Assembly: GCA_938005615.1 (NCBI GenBank)
Contig: CALLMV010000012.1
Location: 1-64,000, forward strand
DNA from: an uncultured Verrucomicrobiae bacterium
GTDB taxonomy: Bacteria > Verrucomicrobiota > Verrucomicrobiia > JADLBR01 > CALLMV01
Reading direction: 5' to 3'
Length of the DNA stretch: 64,000 nucleotides
Shown here in pieces: positions 34,852-44,866 of this stretch. Numbering within the stretch: the stretch's first letter is position 1; each line of letters starts with the position of its first letter. The notes below the pieces were generated by a model. That model saw only the letters and a list, made by a program, of their open reading frames with translations, searched no databases and had not been told where the DNA came from. Position numbers and translations under genes: made by a program.

Positions 34852-36270
34852 CTAGGCACAGATAATGCGCGATTTATCGGGCTTGGGTGCCTTGTTGAAT
34901 TCGCGGGCTTTGTCCTCAAATCCTGTCCTGCCCAGGATTCCGTAAGCGAAGTGTTTGCCAAGTTCCACGCCCGGCTGGTCAAAGGCGTTGATATCATATA
35001 GTTCGCCTGCGTAGGCTGTTTGAGCCTCGAGCATCATCAGCAGTGCGCCCACAGTTTCGGGCGTGACTGCTGGCAGGCGGATTGCGCACACTGGACGCCC
35101 CTTCTGTGCGAGGGCGAGTTCAGACGCGGCCTGTTCGGCGTGGAAAAGTTCATTGATGGTATGGCCACCAAGATAGCCCGCGCTATCTACAGAAGGAAAT
35201 GCTTTAGGTATTTTGAGCTCGTTTTCAAACTCATCTACAGTGAGAAGCGTAATGACTTTGTCGAACGGGCCCTCCATGTAGAGCTGCATCTGGGAGTGTT
35301 GATCCGTCACACCCACTGATTTACAAGGGGTTTGTCCCACGAAAACGTCTCGGCCCTGTCTGTCTTTCTGCTTGCCCAAGCTTTCCGCCCATAGCTGGCG
35401 GAACCAGTCTGCAACATCTTTCAGCCTGTGGCTGTAGGACATCATGATCTGGATATTTTTTCCGCGCCTCGTATGCAGCAGGTAGTGTATTCCCGCCCCG
35501 GCCAGTGCCGGATTTTTTCTGTAATCTGAAGGTGCAAACGAGCGATTAGCCAGTGCGGCGCCGTGCAAAAGAGCTCGAATATCTATACCGGAAACAGCCG
35601 CCGAGAGCAGCCCCACGGCAGTAAAAACCGAGAACCGACCACCGACATTTGCAGGGATGGGCAACATAGGGTAACCCTCCTTGAGAGCAATCTCACGCAA
35701 AGATCCGCGCTCCGTGTCCGTAGTTGCGATGAAGTGGCCTCGGGCTTTTTTCGCGCCAAGCTTCTTGATTAAGAGCTGCCGCACCCACAAAAATGTGGCC
35801 ATCCCCTCGGCCGTATCTCCAGATTTGGAAATAAAGTTAAACACCGTTTTTTTAAGATCGATGACATCCAACAGGGCAGCCAACCTGTCCGGATCAATGT
35901 TATCTGGAAAATGCATTGTAGGGCGTTTGCCACGCTCTTTCCTTGGCAGTTCATTGTAATAGGGATGATTCAGCGCGCTATGCAGAGCGATGTTTCCTAG
36001 CGCCGATCCCCCTATCCCGATCACCACGAAGTGATCAAACTTTCGCACCACATCCGCCGCCAGAATTTCCACCTGAGCCACTAGCTCGTCATCATAAGGC
36101 AAATCGAAAAATCCGATCTTTCCCTCCGAGCGCAAAAGATTCACCCTCTCGTGGGCAGTCTTCAATCGTGGTGCCAATTCTTCAAGGTCCTCTATCTTAA
36201 TCCCCTCCTCACCGATCCGGTCGGTAAAAACTCCGTTAAAATCGTACCTTAGCAGCGCATCCTTGGCCAT
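34852..36270 (-). CDS. pgi: Glucose-6-phosphate isomerase
   Basis: 472 residues. VVIGIGGSALGNIAL, FNFISKSGDTAEG (phosphate-binding SKSGxT), ATTDTERGSLR and GGRFSVFTAVGLL are Pgi motifs, and the length fits the shorter bacterial/archaeal-like Pgi group. It interconverts glucose-6-phosphate and fructose-6-phosphate, linking glycogen breakdown (glgP nearby) to glycolysis. A Glu in GGHTINELF and a Lys near the C-terminus (QPGVELGK) match the catalytic base regions. ATG at 36270; gene is single or loosely linked to ridA, 44 bases upstream. Confidence 0.95.
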   Translation of the reverse strand: MAKDALLRYDFNGVFTDRIGEEGIKIEDLEELAPRLKTAHERVNLLRSEGKIGFFDLPYDDELVAQVEILAADVVRKFDHFVVIGIGGSALGNIALHSALNHPYYNELPRKERGKRPTMHFPDNIDPDRLAALLDVIDLKKTVFNFISKSGDTAEGMATFLWVRQLLIKKLGAKKARGHFIATTDTERGSLREIALKEGYPMLPIPANVGGRFSVFTAVGLLSAAVSGIDIRALLHGAALANRSFAPSDYRKNPALAGAGIHYLLHTRRGKNIQIMMSYSHRLKDVADWFRQLWAESLGKQKDRQGRDVFVGQTPCKSVGVTDQHSQMQLYMEGPFDKVITLLTVDEFENELKIPKAFPSVDSAGYLGGHTINELFHAEQAASELALAQKGRPVCAIRLPAVTPETVGALLMMLEAQTAYAGELYDINAFDQPGVELGKHFAYGILGRTGFEDKAREFNKAPKPDKSRIICA

Positions 36271-36314
36271 AAAAACTCACTAGGCCAGATTCAATAGTTT
36301 GTGAAGCAAGAACC

Positions 36315-36695
36315 TCACGAAGCATCCACCACAGCCTCGATCTCTACCAGAGCACCCAGAGGCAGCCCCGCGACTTGAATCGTCGAGCGAGCCGGAAAGT
36401 CCCCCGCAAAGTAACGCGCATACACCTCGTTCATCGCGGCGAAATTCCCCAGATCAGTCAAAAACACTGTATTCTTCACCACCCGTTCCAAACCCAGGCC
36501 CTGATCCTCCAGCAAATGCTGCAAATTCTCTAGCACCCGCTCTGTCTGCAGCTCGATCCCACCTTGCACCAACTTCCCAGACGCAGGATCAATCGGTATC
36601 TGCCCTGAGCAGAAAATCAAATCCCCAACCCTCACCGCCTGCGAGTACGGCCCCACAGCTTGTGGGGCATTCTGACTGACCAAAACTTTCTTCAT
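36315..36695 (-). CDS. ridA: RidA family enamine/imine deaminase
   Basis: 126 residues, full family length. AVGPYSQAVRVGDLIFCSGQIPIDP is the N-terminal signature; ARSTIQVAGLPLGALVEIEAV at the C-terminus carries the substrate-binding Arg and the conserved Glu of active RidA proteins. It hydrolyses reactive 2-aminoacrylate-type enamines formed by PLP enzymes. It lies upstream of pgi on the same strand and divergent from the TPR gene. Confidence 0.95.
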   Translation of the reverse strand: MKKVLVSQNAPQAVGPYSQAVRVGDLIFCSGQIPIDPASGKLVQGGIELQTERVLENLQHLLEDQGLGLERVVKNTVFLTDLGNFAAMNEVYARYFAGDFPARSTIQVAGLPLGALVEIEAVVDAS

Positions 36696-36754
36696 CTCAC
36701 TAACCCACTACACCACGTGCCCCTCCCAGCAAAGCACAAAGCGCTACCCCCAAG

Positions 36755-36810
36755 TGTCACCTACTTGTCACATCACAAGAATTGACCTCGCACGGCCCTC
36801 TTCGTAATAT
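36755..36810 (+). promoter_or_regulatory. Promoter of the TPR gene, predicted leaderless
   Basis: TTGACC at 36782-36787 and TAATAT at 36805-36810 are separated by the ideal 17 bases. The expected transcription start, seven bases after the -10, is 36817, which is exactly the A of the TPR gene ATG. No ribosome site is present. Upstream lie two TGTCAC direct repeats (36755-36760 and 36766-36771, 11-base period) and the inverted repeat CTTGT-N6-ACAAG (36764-36779), possible regulator sites. Confidence 0.6.
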
Positions 36811-36816
36811 ATATGA

Positions 36817-38217
36817 ATGCCAGTGGCAACAGAATCCGACCTCTCTCTGGGCCAACGCGATGCCCTCAAACGCGCCAAACTCGCCGCTCAGCGCGACAAC
36901 TTCGACTACGCCATCACTCTCCTCCAGGGCATCCTTAAAGACACCCCCAACTTCCTCGCCGGCCGCACCCTGCTGCGCGAAACTGCGATCCGCAAAGCCG
37001 CGCACACAAACAAACTCGCCAAAGGCATGGCCGCACTTCAAGTCGCTGGCCTGATCGCCAAAGCCCAACTCCAAACCAAAAAGAATCCACAAGAGGCCCT
37101 CCTCATTATCGAACAAGCCCTCGCGCTTGACCCCACCAACGCCCAGGCCAACAACCTCCTCAGCGAAATCGCCCAATCCCTCGACATGCTCGAAACCGCT
37201 GCACTCGCTCACGAAACCATTGCCAAAGCCGACCCAAAAAATACTCAGAACCTGCACGCCCTCGGAAAAGTGTACCTCAAACTCCGAGATCCTCGCGCCC
37301 GCGACATCTTCACAGCCCTCCTCGAAGCCAACCCCCACGATGGTGAAGCCCTCTCCCTGCTCAAAGATGCCGAGGCCCAACAATCCATGCAGCAAGGCTG
37401 GGAAACCGCCCAATCCTACCGCGACGTCCTTGCCGACAAAGAACAAGCTGAACTGCTTGAAAAACAAGCCTCAGTCGTCAAATCCGAAGAAGCCATCGAC
37501 GCCCTCCTTGCAGAAATCTACGAAAAATACCAGGCCGAACCCCAAAACGCCAAACTCGTCCAACAAATGGGCGACCTCTACCGCCAAAAGGAAGACCTCC
37601 CCAACGCCATCCAGTGCTACGAAGCCTACTACGAAATGACCGGCCGTGGCGACTCCCACATCGAAAAGACCATCGGCGACCTCAAACTCCGCCTCCTCAA
37701 CGAACAAATCGCCACCACCAAGGCCGAACTCGCCGCCCTTCCCGAAGGCCCGGAGGCCGAAGCCAAAAAAGCCCACCTCCAGCAACTCGAAAAAGACCTC
37801 GCCATCGCCAACCTCGCCGAACGCAAAAACCGCGTCGCCAAGTACCCCAACGACCTTCAATTCCGCTTCGAACTGGGCGAAGCCCTCTATCACAGTGGTG
37901 ACATCTCTGCCGCCATCCCCGAACTCCAGCTCTCCCTTCGCCAACCCGCCGTCCGCCTACGCGCCATGATGCTTCTGGCCCTCTGCTTCAAAGCCAAAGG
38001 CCAGTTCGACATCGCCGCCAAACGCCTTGAAGAAGCCGCCTCTGAAATCGCCGGTATGGACTCCACCAAGAAAGAAATCCTCTACAACCTTGGCCTCCTC
38101 CTCGAAGAAATGGGGCAGCCAGAGAAATCTGTCGAAGTCCTCAAACAGATTTACGAAGTGGACTATGGCTACCGCGATGTCGCCGCCCGCGTCGAACGCT
38201 CCTACGCCAAAAACTAA
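36817..38217 (+). CDS. TPR-repeat protein
   Basis: 466 residues, helical throughout, built of tetratricopeptide-like helix pairs, for example EALLIIEQALALDPTNAQANNLL, LHALGKVYLKLRDP, GDLYRQKEDLPNAIQCYE, ELGEALYHSGDISAAI and YNLGLLLEEMGQPEKSVEV. A Lys/Glu/Ala-rich coiled-coil stretch lies near 285-335. There is no signal peptide or membrane segment, so it is probably a cytoplasmic scaffold. The second of two closely spaced ATGs (36813, 36817) is in frame. Strong C-ending codon preference creates long spurious antisense frames. Stands alone between ridA and a long non-coding gap. Function unknown. Confidence 0.88.
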   Translation: MPVATESDLSLGQRDALKRAKLAAQRDNFDYAITLLQGILKDTPNFLAGRTLLRETAIRKAAHTNKLAKGMAALQVAGLIAKAQLQTKKNPQEALLIIEQALALDPTNAQANNLLSEIAQSLDMLETAALAHETIAKADPKNTQNLHALGKVYLKLRDPRARDIFTALLEANPHDGEALSLLKDAEAQQSMQQGWETAQSYRDVLADKEQAELLEKQASVVKSEEAIDALLAEIYEKYQAEPQNAKLVQQMGDLYRQKEDLPNAIQCYEAYYEMTGRGDSHIEKTIGDLKLRLLNEQIATTKAELAALPEGPEAEAKKAHLQQLEKDLAIANLAERKNRVAKYPNDLQFRFELGEALYHSGDISAAIPELQLSLRQPAVRLRAMMLLALCFKAKGQFDIAAKRLEEAASEIAGMDSTKKEILYNLGLLLEEMGQPEKSVEVLKQIYEVDYGYRDVAARVERSYAKN

Positions 38218-38768
38218 TCTCCTCAACCTTCAGCCAGAAAAGACCAACGCCGCTGAGCGCAAAAAGTCTGTATGTTTGATGCACTCAGTTCAAGCATCGT
38301 GCTGCGAGGACCGTTAAGACTGTCCCACAATTCTAGGAGCATGGGTCAGAATCAATTTCGCTTATGATCCCAGTTGCATACCTTAACCCGGTAACTTTCT
38401 GATACTTTTTGGTGTGTGTGTTGATTTATTGCTGACCCTGGCCAGAGTGAAGAGGAAAACTTCGCAGAAGAAGACCGTCTAAGCACTCTTCAGCCAGAAT
38501 ATGAAATTCTCGATCAGGAAAATGTCCTAAAACTATCCTGGTATCTCAGCAGATCGGTTTTGCGTAAGATCAGAGTCAAACCTTCAGCAAGACACAGAGT
38601 TTTGGCAGATCCTATCAAGAAAGAGGAAGGAGCAGACTTTTACTCAGCGACTTGAGGCTAATTTTTTTTGAGGAGCAGCTTGAATGTGATGCGGATAAAA
38701 GCAGCAGATCGGTGTAGCTGGTGATGTACTAAACCTGGGGTAGGCAGGAAAGTTCGCCTGGTCTGCTT
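38218..38768. other. Intergenic region, no supported gene, possible gene remnant
   Basis: 551 bases without a convincing gene. A frame of 76 codons (38425-38652, plus) with acidic, protein-like composition (DQENVLKLSWYLS in it) has no ATG and no ribosome site. Short 12-base repeats recur: CAGCAGATCGGT at 38547-38558 and 38702-38713, and CTTCAGCCAGAA near 38229 and 38498. This may be a decayed gene or element; no transposase motif was recognised. Confidence 0.4.
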
Positions 38769-41408
38769 CTAAGGTTGCCCGACACTGGGAGAAACCAATG
38801 AGACAACAGGTGCCGGCGTGAAAAGTCGCGCCGCCGCGCGGCGGATGTCTTCAGGTGTGACTGCGGCGATTTGCGCATCAGCGGTATATGTGGCATCTGC
38901 TCCTAGGCCGTACAGTTCATTGAGCGCCGCCGTGCGTGCCAGAGCAGAGATGCTTTGGCGTTGCATGAGAAGTTCGCTAATGAGCTTGGTCTGTGCGCGG
39001 GTGATGTCTGCCAGGTTGAGACTATTTTGGGCAAAGTGCTTTGCTTGAGCCAGCAGCTCTGAGATTACGTGTTCGGCCTTGTCGGGTGCGGCACCCGCGT
39101 AGAGGACAGCATGCCCTGGGAGTATGCCAATGCGTTGGGCCGCGCCGACAAAGTATGCGAGGCCTTGCTCCTCGCGAATGCGATGGAACAGGGGCGAGGA
39201 CATGTCGCTGAGGGCTTGGATGAGGACTTCGTAGGCAGGCCGATCGGGATCCAGCAATGCGATGCCAGGGAAACCAATTTGGATGACGGCTTGCTGCTTA
39301 GGAATAGTAAGACTGACTCGGAGAGGCTGAGCGGATGAGGAGGCCACGTCGCTCGCAGATGCGTACTCAAGCGGAGGAGCAAAGGCATCCGAAGGCAGTG
39401 GGGAGAAAAGTTTTTCTAGGAGCGGCAGGGCCACTTCGGTAGAAACGTCCCCGAAAATCGCTAGAACTGTGCTGCCTGCGCGCAGTGTCCGCGTGTAAAA
39501 TGAGCGAATGTGATCTACGGTGAATGTGTCTAGGCGTTCTTCGGTGCCCAACGGGTTGCGAGAGTAGGGATGTGCTGCTCCGTAAAGGTGCTGCCGGAGC
39601 AGGTCACTACAAATGGCCATAGGCTGGTCGCGTTCGCGACGAATAGCTGCGATTTGCAGAGAGCGTTCGCGCTGGAGTTCTTCTTCGGGAAATGACGGGT
39701 TAAGCACGAGGTCGGCAGCAAGCTCTGCTGCAGTGGGAAAATCTTGAGACAGAAAGCTCAGGGAGAGTATTGTTGTGTTTTGGCCTGTTTCGATACTGAT
39801 GGAGCCGCCGAGGTTTTCGATGGTGGTTGCAATTTGCTCGGCGCTGCGCGTGGCAGTGCCTTTAAGCAGGAGGTTGGCCGTGAGGCGTGCAAGGCCGTTG
39901 GTCTCGGCATCCTCTGCGAGGAGACCGCTGAGCCAAACGATTTGTAAAGTGGCGAGCGGCAGACGGGTCTGGTGCTGGTGTAGTATGCGCAGGCCATTGG
40001 CAAGTGTGTGCCGAGTTATCGCTGGGTGATGTGTTTGCGCATTTATGTGCCAATCCTTCCGCGGAGGCGCCCCCTCTGGGACAGACTCCTCAGCGGGGCG
40101 AAGGATGACCGTGCTGAGAGTTGAGGAAGTCAGGTACTTTGCTGCAGCTTGTTGGACGGAGTCTCTGGTGACGGCACGGATCTTTTCCGTGTAGTTGGCG
40201 GAGTAATCTGGGTTGCGGGCGAGAAACCAGGATTGGCCAATGTCTGCCGCTTGGCCGTCCATCGTCTCCAATCCGGAGAGGAAAGAGGTGAGTACCTGAT
40301 TGTGGGCTTTGCGAAGTTCGTCCTCAGAAATGCCTTCAACGATTAGCCGCTGGATCTCCTCTTGGATCGCGTTGAGGAGGTCTTGCTCTCTCTCAGGGTC
40401 GGCCACTGCAGCCACCGCGAAGATCCCTTGATCGCGCGGGGTGAAGCTGAACGCGCTGATGCTGTGGGCGAGATTTTGCTTTTCAACCAGGGCCTGATGC
40501 AGTCGTGAGGAGAGGCCTTGTCCGAGTATAACGGCAAGAACGTCCAGAGCATGGGCGTCCTGATGCGTGATTCCAGGCACATGCCATCCCATGCGCAGAT
40601 GGAGAAGTTCTGTGGGGAATGTGCGCACCTCAAATCGCGGAGCCAATTGGGCAGGCTCGGCCGGGATGTTGGGTTGCAGCATAAACCGCCGCGGCACGGC
40701 CTGGAGAAGTTTTTCAAACTCTTCTTGAACTGCTTGTGCTGACACGTTGCCAACAACAACAAAAGTAATATTCTCTGGCACGTAGCGACCAGCGTGGTAA
40801 GCCACCAGATCTTCGCGTGTGAGTTTGTTGAAAAGTTCTAAATGTCCTATAGTGGGATACCGGTAAGGATGTGTGGTGAATGCCGTAGCCAGCAATTCAA
40901 GAGTAGCTACGCGTGCGGGGTCATCCTTGCCCATGGCAAATTCTCGACGGATGACTTCTTGCTCTTTAAGGAATTCTTCTTCCGGAAATGTAGAGTGGAA
41001 GATTGCATCAACGAGAATATCGAGCGCTGAGGCCCAACCGGTGCTGGGCAAATCAATGAAGTAGACGGTGCGGTCCAGAGATGTGTAGGCATTCATGCGA
41101 CCGCCCAACTCGTGAGCCTCGCGGGCTATTTGACCAACACCTCGGCGAGTTGTGCCTTTAAAAAGCATGTGTTCTACAAAGTGAGATATCCCTGAGCCTA
41201 GCCATTGGTCTTCATGAATCGAACCACTAGCTACCCATGCCTGAACGGAAACCACGGGCGCGGAGTTGTCTTCACGAACGAGTAAGGTGGCTCCGTTAGG
41301 ATGTCGGAAGATTTGTGTGGCCATGTTGTGGCTGGCTGTAGCAAGTGTGTTATGAGAGATAAACTGAGCGATAATTGCTAAAGACATGTAAAACGATGTT
41401 TTATTCAT
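38769..41408 (-). CDS. Secreted M16-family zinc peptidase (fused active and inactive halves)
   Basis: 879 residues from the ATG at 41408. A signal peptide (about 1-27) is followed by two M16 units. The first (about 35-430) carries the inverted zinc motif HFVEH (HxxEH) and the third ligand Glu in EQEVIRREFAM. The second (about 445-870) starts ITRHTLANGLRILHQHQT but lacks HxxEH, as usual for the partner half. Such pitrilysin-like enzymes degrade peptides in a closed chamber, here in the periplasm or outside. A TTG at 41420 would add four residues. Followed by an intergenic gap; upstream neighbour is a ROK kinase 39 bases away on the same strand. Confidence 0.92.
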   Translation of the reverse strand: MNKTSFYMSLAIIAQFISHNTLATASHNMATQIFRHPNGATLLVREDNSAPVVSVQAWVASGSIHEDQWLGSGISHFVEHMLFKGTTRRGVGQIAREAHELGGRMNAYTSLDRTVYFIDLPSTGWASALDILVDAIFHSTFPEEEFLKEQEVIRREFAMGKDDPARVATLELLATAFTTHPYRYPTIGHLELFNKLTREDLVAYHAGRYVPENITFVVVGNVSAQAVQEEFEKLLQAVPRRFMLQPNIPAEPAQLAPRFEVRTFPTELLHLRMGWHVPGITHQDAHALDVLAVILGQGLSSRLHQALVEKQNLAHSISAFSFTPRDQGIFAVAAVADPEREQDLLNAIQEEIQRLIVEGISEDELRKAHNQVLTSFLSGLETMDGQAADIGQSWFLARNPDYSANYTEKIRAVTRDSVQQAAAKYLTSSTLSTVILRPAEESVPEGAPPRKDWHINAQTHHPAITRHTLANGLRILHQHQTRLPLATLQIVWLSGLLAEDAETNGLARLTANLLLKGTATRSAEQIATTIENLGGSISIETGQNTTILSLSFLSQDFPTAAELAADLVLNPSFPEEELQRERSLQIAAIRRERDQPMAICSDLLRQHLYGAAHPYSRNPLGTEERLDTFTVDHIRSFYTRTLRAGSTVLAIFGDVSTEVALPLLEKLFSPLPSDAFAPPLEYASASDVASSSAQPLRVSLTIPKQQAVIQIGFPGIALLDPDRPAYEVLIQALSDMSSPLFHRIREEQGLAYFVGAAQRIGILPGHAVLYAGAAPDKAEHVISELLAQAKHFAQNSLNLADITRAQTKLISELLMQRQSISALARTAALNELYGLGADATYTADAQIAAVTPEDIRRAAARLFTPAPVVSLVSPSVGQP

Positions 41409-41447
41409 TACATCACACAAGATTCAAATTTTAGTTTTTTGCAACGG

Positions 41448-42368
41448 CTATGGCATGCCCAGCATAGCAGCGCCAAAAACCCCTGCGCTATCGCCGAGTA
41501 TGGGTTTGAGAATAGCAGATTCAAAAGTGGGATTAAACATTTTGCGTTGGATGAGTTCACGAACCTCTTGTGAGTAGAGTTCGTCCACATTCCCCACCCC
41601 GCCCCCAATAACAATGGCGTCCGGGTCAAGTACGCACATGATGATGGAGATCGCATCAGAGAATTTTTCCTTGAGCATGGAGAGTGTTTGCACGGCAGCG
41701 GAGTCTGCACCCACTCGGGCTCGGGATACGATTTCAGGCACATTGAGCTGCACGCCCGTAAGCTGCTCATAGTAGTTCTGAATTCCAGTGCCAGAGATAA
41801 AAGACTCTACCGTGCCTCGAGTACCGTAAGGGGATACTGGACCTGTGGGGTCGAGGACGATTTGGCCCCACTCGCCCGCGATGCCGTGTCGGCCGTTGAT
41901 TACTTTGCCGTGGATCACAATGCCAGCGCCGCAGCCTGTACCCATGATGATGCCAAACACCGTATCATAACCCTTTGCGACGCCCCATGTGGCTTCTGCC
42001 AAGGCAAAACAATTTGCGTCATTTGTCATCACAACTTTGCGTTGGAGGCGAATTTCCAGATCCTTCTGCAAAGGTTGACCTCTCAGGCAGGCTGTGTTGG
42101 AGTTTTTGATTGTGCCTGTGTGTGTATCTGTCGTGCCTGGAGTGCCGACACCAATTGTGAGCGGGAGTTCAAGACCTGTTTGCTCACGAATGCCATCGCA
42201 GAGTTTTACAATTTGGTTAAGGATGTGCTCATAGCCTTTGTAAGACTCTGTGGGTAGGCGCAGACGAGCTAGTGGGTTAGTGATATCATCGGAGCGGATA
42301 AGTGCGGCCTCAATTTTGGTGCCTCCGAGGTCAATACCAAGCAGGTAATGTTGTTCGCTGGATGTCAT
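41448..42368 (-). CDS. ROK-family sugar kinase (glucokinase-like) without the zinc motif
   Basis: 306 residues from the ATG at 42368. N-terminal phosphate loop LGIDLGGTKIEAAL, catalytic Asp117 in TNDANC, GTGCGAGIV and the GEWGQ region mark ROK. The region that normally reads GH...CxCGxxGCxE is instead GEWGQIVLDPTGP then SPYGTRGTVE: His is Gln and all Cys are gone, so the structural zinc of most ROK kinases cannot form. The nearby FISGTG stays normal. Substrate is probably glucose or a related hexose, ATP-dependent, cytoplasmic, but it is not proven. The frame is open a further 126 bases upstream, overlapping the rarA start; family alignment supports 42368. Confidence 0.88.
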   Translation of the reverse strand: MTSSEQHYLLGIDLGGTKIEAALIRSDDITNPLARLRLPTESYKGYEHILNQIVKLCDGIREQTGLELPLTIGVGTPGTTDTHTGTIKNSNTACLRGQPLQKDLEIRLQRKVVMTNDANCFALAEATWGVAKGYDTVFGIIMGTGCGAGIVIHGKVINGRHGIAGEWGQIVLDPTGPVSPYGTRGTVESFISGTGIQNYYEQLTGVQLNVPEIVSRARVGADSAAVQTLSMLKEKFSDAISIIMCVLDPDAIVIGGGVGNVDELYSQEVRELIQRKMFNPTFESAILKPILGDSAGVFGAAMLGMP

Positions 42369-42450
42369 TGGCAGATGGTGCTTCAGTAAAGGGAAATTTG
42401 ACAAGAACAACCCAATTGGTTTGTGACAGGGAACGTGCTTGGATGAAATA

Positions 42451-43785
42451 ATGGACGAGCTCTTTCCCAAAGATCTGGCTGCCAGCGTGAGCAACCCTTC
42501 TCCTCCTGAAGTAACCGAAGAGATACATGCGCCTTTGGCGGAGCGAATGCGCCCGCAGACTTTAAATGAAATCCGCGGACAGCTTCACCTCTTGGGCGAA
42601 GGGCGCTTGCTGCGTCGAATGATTGACTGCGGCCGCATGACGTCAGTCATTTTTTTTGGTCCGCCCGGCACCGGTAAAACCACACTCGCACGCGTCCTAG
42701 CCAATCACAAAAACTGGGAGTTTGTAGAGCTTAACGCCGTGGAATCATCTGCTGCTCAAGTGCGCCAAGTCCTGGACCAGGCGCGTGAGCTTCGCAGGGT
42801 AAACAATCGGGATACCGTGTTGTTTCTTGACGAAATTCACCGATTCAACAAAGCACAACAAGATATCCTCTTGCCTCACGTGGAGCGAGGCACACTCAAG
42901 CTTGTGGGTGCAACCACGATGAATCCGTTCTTCTACATCAACGCCCCGTTGGTTTCTCGTTCACGAATTTTTCAATTCGAACCGCTAGGTTTTAATGAGA
43001 TCGTAGAAATTCTGCAGTCAGCCTTAAAAGAGCCACATCGAGGTCTGGGCCATTTACCCATCCTGTGTGAGCCAGAAGCGCTACACTACTTTGCCCTTCA
43101 GGCAGGCGGCGACGTCCGCCAGGCTCTTAACGCACTTGAGTTGGCAGCCCTCTCCACACCGGTTGATGTCCAAAGCGGGAAAATCCACATCAACATGACC
43201 ACCGCCCGGGAGTGTCTTGCCCAGCGCGTGGTCGCATATGATGCAGATGGCGATGGGCATTACGACACGGCGTCTGCATTTCAAAAATCCATGCGCGGTG
43301 GCGACTGCAATGCGACCTTGCTATGGCTGGCTAAGATGATCCACGCCGGTGAGGATCCGGCGTTTATCGCACGCCGCATAGTGGTGTGCGCCTCTGAGGA
43401 TGTGGGATTGGCAGATCCCACGGCTCTGCTGGTTGCCCAGGCCGCACAGGCAGCCCTGGAGCGCATCGGCATGCCTGAAGGTCGAATTATCCTCGCACAC
43501 GCCGCCTTGTATGTGGCTCGAGCACCGAAGAGCAATAGCACAATCACTGGAATAGATGCAGCACTCCAGTACGTACGCGAGGGTGGTAATACCCAAGTGC
43601 CAGCACACCTCCGCGACACGCACTACGCTGGAGCGAAATCCCTTGGCCACACGGGATACATCTATTCACACGAAGATCCTGCCGGCTCTGAAAAGCAAAA
43701 ATTTGCTCCCGATATTCCTGAGTTTTTCAAATTCAAAAGCTGGCAACGCACGGAGCAAAGGACCCCGCGGCAAGACGAAATGTGA
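42451..43785 (+). CDS. rarA: Replication-associated recombination protein RarA (MgsA)
   Basis: 444 residues from the ATG at 42451. [17 protein letters not shown], Walker [13 protein letters not shown], Walker [15 protein letters not shown], sensor [10 protein letters not shown] and the C-terminal [15 protein letters not shown] and [10 protein letters not shown] segments are the RarA signature. It is a clamp-loader-like AAA+ ATPase acting at stalled replication forks. A TTG at 42439 would add four residues. It is divergent from the ROK kinase gene (82 bases) and its stop lies 47 bases before the aldo/keto reductase ATG. Confidence 0.95.
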   Translation: MDELFPKDLAASVSNPSPPEVTEEIHAPLAERMRPQTLNEIRGQLHLLGEGRLLRRMIDCGRMTSVIFFGPPGTGKTTLARVLANHKNWEFVELNAVESSAAQVRQVLDQARELRRVNNRDTVLFLDEIHRFNKAQQDILLPHVERGTLKLVGATTMNPFFYINAPLVSRSRIFQFEPLGFNEIVEILQSALKEPHRGLGHLPILCEPEALHYFALQAGGDVRQALNALELAALSTPVDVQSGKIHINMTTARECLAQRVVAYDADGDGHYDTASAFQKSMRGGDCNATLLWLAKMIHAGEDPAFIARRIVVCASEDVGLADPTALLVAQAAQAALERIGMPEGRIILAHAALYVARAPKSNSTITGIDAALQYVREGGNTQVPAHLRDTHYAGAKSLGHTGYIYSHEDPAGSEKQKFAPDIPEFFKFKSWQRTEQRTPRQDEM

Positions 43786-43832
43786 ATGAGGATTCATTTT
43801 GCAAAAAAAATTCCATTACGCAACATATCCCC

Positions 43833-44852
43833 ATGAAAACGCAAAGGCTCGGCAAAAGCGGAATCGTCGTTACCGACATGTGCCTCGGCACAATGACGTT
43901 TGGCTCTCGCAACACCGAGGAAGAATCATTCGCCTTACTCAACCATGCCTACGAGGCAGGCATCAATTTTTATGACACAGCAGAGATCTACCCCGTGCCT
44001 CCCCAGGCAGACTGGGTGCATAGGACCGAGGAAATCATGGGCCGCTGGCTCAAAACTAAGCCGCGTGAAAGTGTGATTTTGGCCACCAAAGTGGCCGGCC
44101 CAGGGCACGGCTGGTTTAAACCCCCGCTGCGCAGCGGTCTCACCTCTCTTGACCGTGTACATATCCGACGCGCCTTGGAAGGCAGCCTAAGAAGGCTAGG
44201 CACGGACTACGTTGATTTATATCAAACACACTGGCCCGACCACGATTTCGGCTATGAGGAAACGCTGACTGCGCTTGACGAATTGGTGCGGGACGGACTG
44301 GTGCGCGTCATTGGCTCTAGTAATGAAACCGCCTGGGGTATGATGAAAGCCCAGGCCACGGCTGAACGCCTGGGAACCGCGCGCTATGAAACAGTGCAAA
44401 ACAATTTCAGTATCTGTAACCGCCGTTTTGAAGATGCAATGGCCGATATTGCACGCCGAGAAAAGATCAGCCTCTTACCCTACTCCCCGCTTGCAGGTGG
44501 CGTCTGCAGCGGAAAATACAACGACGGTGCGATCCCTCAGGGAGCACGCTTTTCGGACTATTTGCGAGCGGGAGGTGAACGCCAGCGGGCCATGGCCAAT
44601 CGTTTTGTGAACGAAGGCACACTGGCCACAGTGGCAGGCCTGCGTGAGATCGCCCAGCGCCACGGCCTCAACTTGTGCGCGATGTGTTTGGCCTGGAGTA
44701 AACAACACGACTTTGTGGCCAGTACGATTTTTGGAGCAACCAGCCTCGAGCAGCTTCGGGAAAATCTGCTCGCCGCAGATTTGGTGCTTTCCGAGGAGGT
44801 TTTAAATGAAATCAACGAGTTGACAAAAAAGTATCCCTATCCGATGGGATGA
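43833..44852 (+). CDS. Aldo/keto reductase (Tas-like)
   Basis: 339 residues from the ATG at 43833. The TIM-barrel tetrad is intact: Asp and Tyr in [10 protein letters not shown], Lys in ILATKVAG and His in [22 protein letters not shown] and the C-terminal [13 protein letters not shown] match the NADPH-binding segments of Tas/YghZ-like members. Substrate unknown. The frame is open to a GTG at 43782 that overlaps the rarA stop, but the ATG at 43833 gives the usual family start [10 protein letters not shown]. It probably shares a transcript with rarA. Confidence 0.93.
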   Translation: MKTQRLGKSGIVVTDMCLGTMTFGSRNTEEESFALLNHAYEAGINFYDTAEIYPVPPQADWVHRTEEIMGRWLKTKPRESVILATKVAGPGHGWFKPPLRSGLTSLDRVHIRRALEGSLRRLGTDYVDLYQTHWPDHDFGYEETLTALDELVRDGLVRVIGSSNETAWGMMKAQATAERLGTARYETVQNNFSICNRRFEDAMADIARREKISLLPYSPLAGGVCSGKYNDGAIPQGARFSDYLRAGGERQRAMANRFVNEGTLATVAGLREIAQRHGLNLCAMCLAWSKQHDFVASTIFGATSLEQLRENLLAADLVLSEEVLNEINELTKKYPYPMG

Positions 44853-44866
44853 TGCTGATTGTGTAA

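Noticed and set aside
36757-37467. 236-codon minus-strand frame opposite the TPR gene
   Set aside because: Strong C-ending codon use in the TPR gene leaves few antisense stops; the translation is Gly/Val/Glu repeats with no family.
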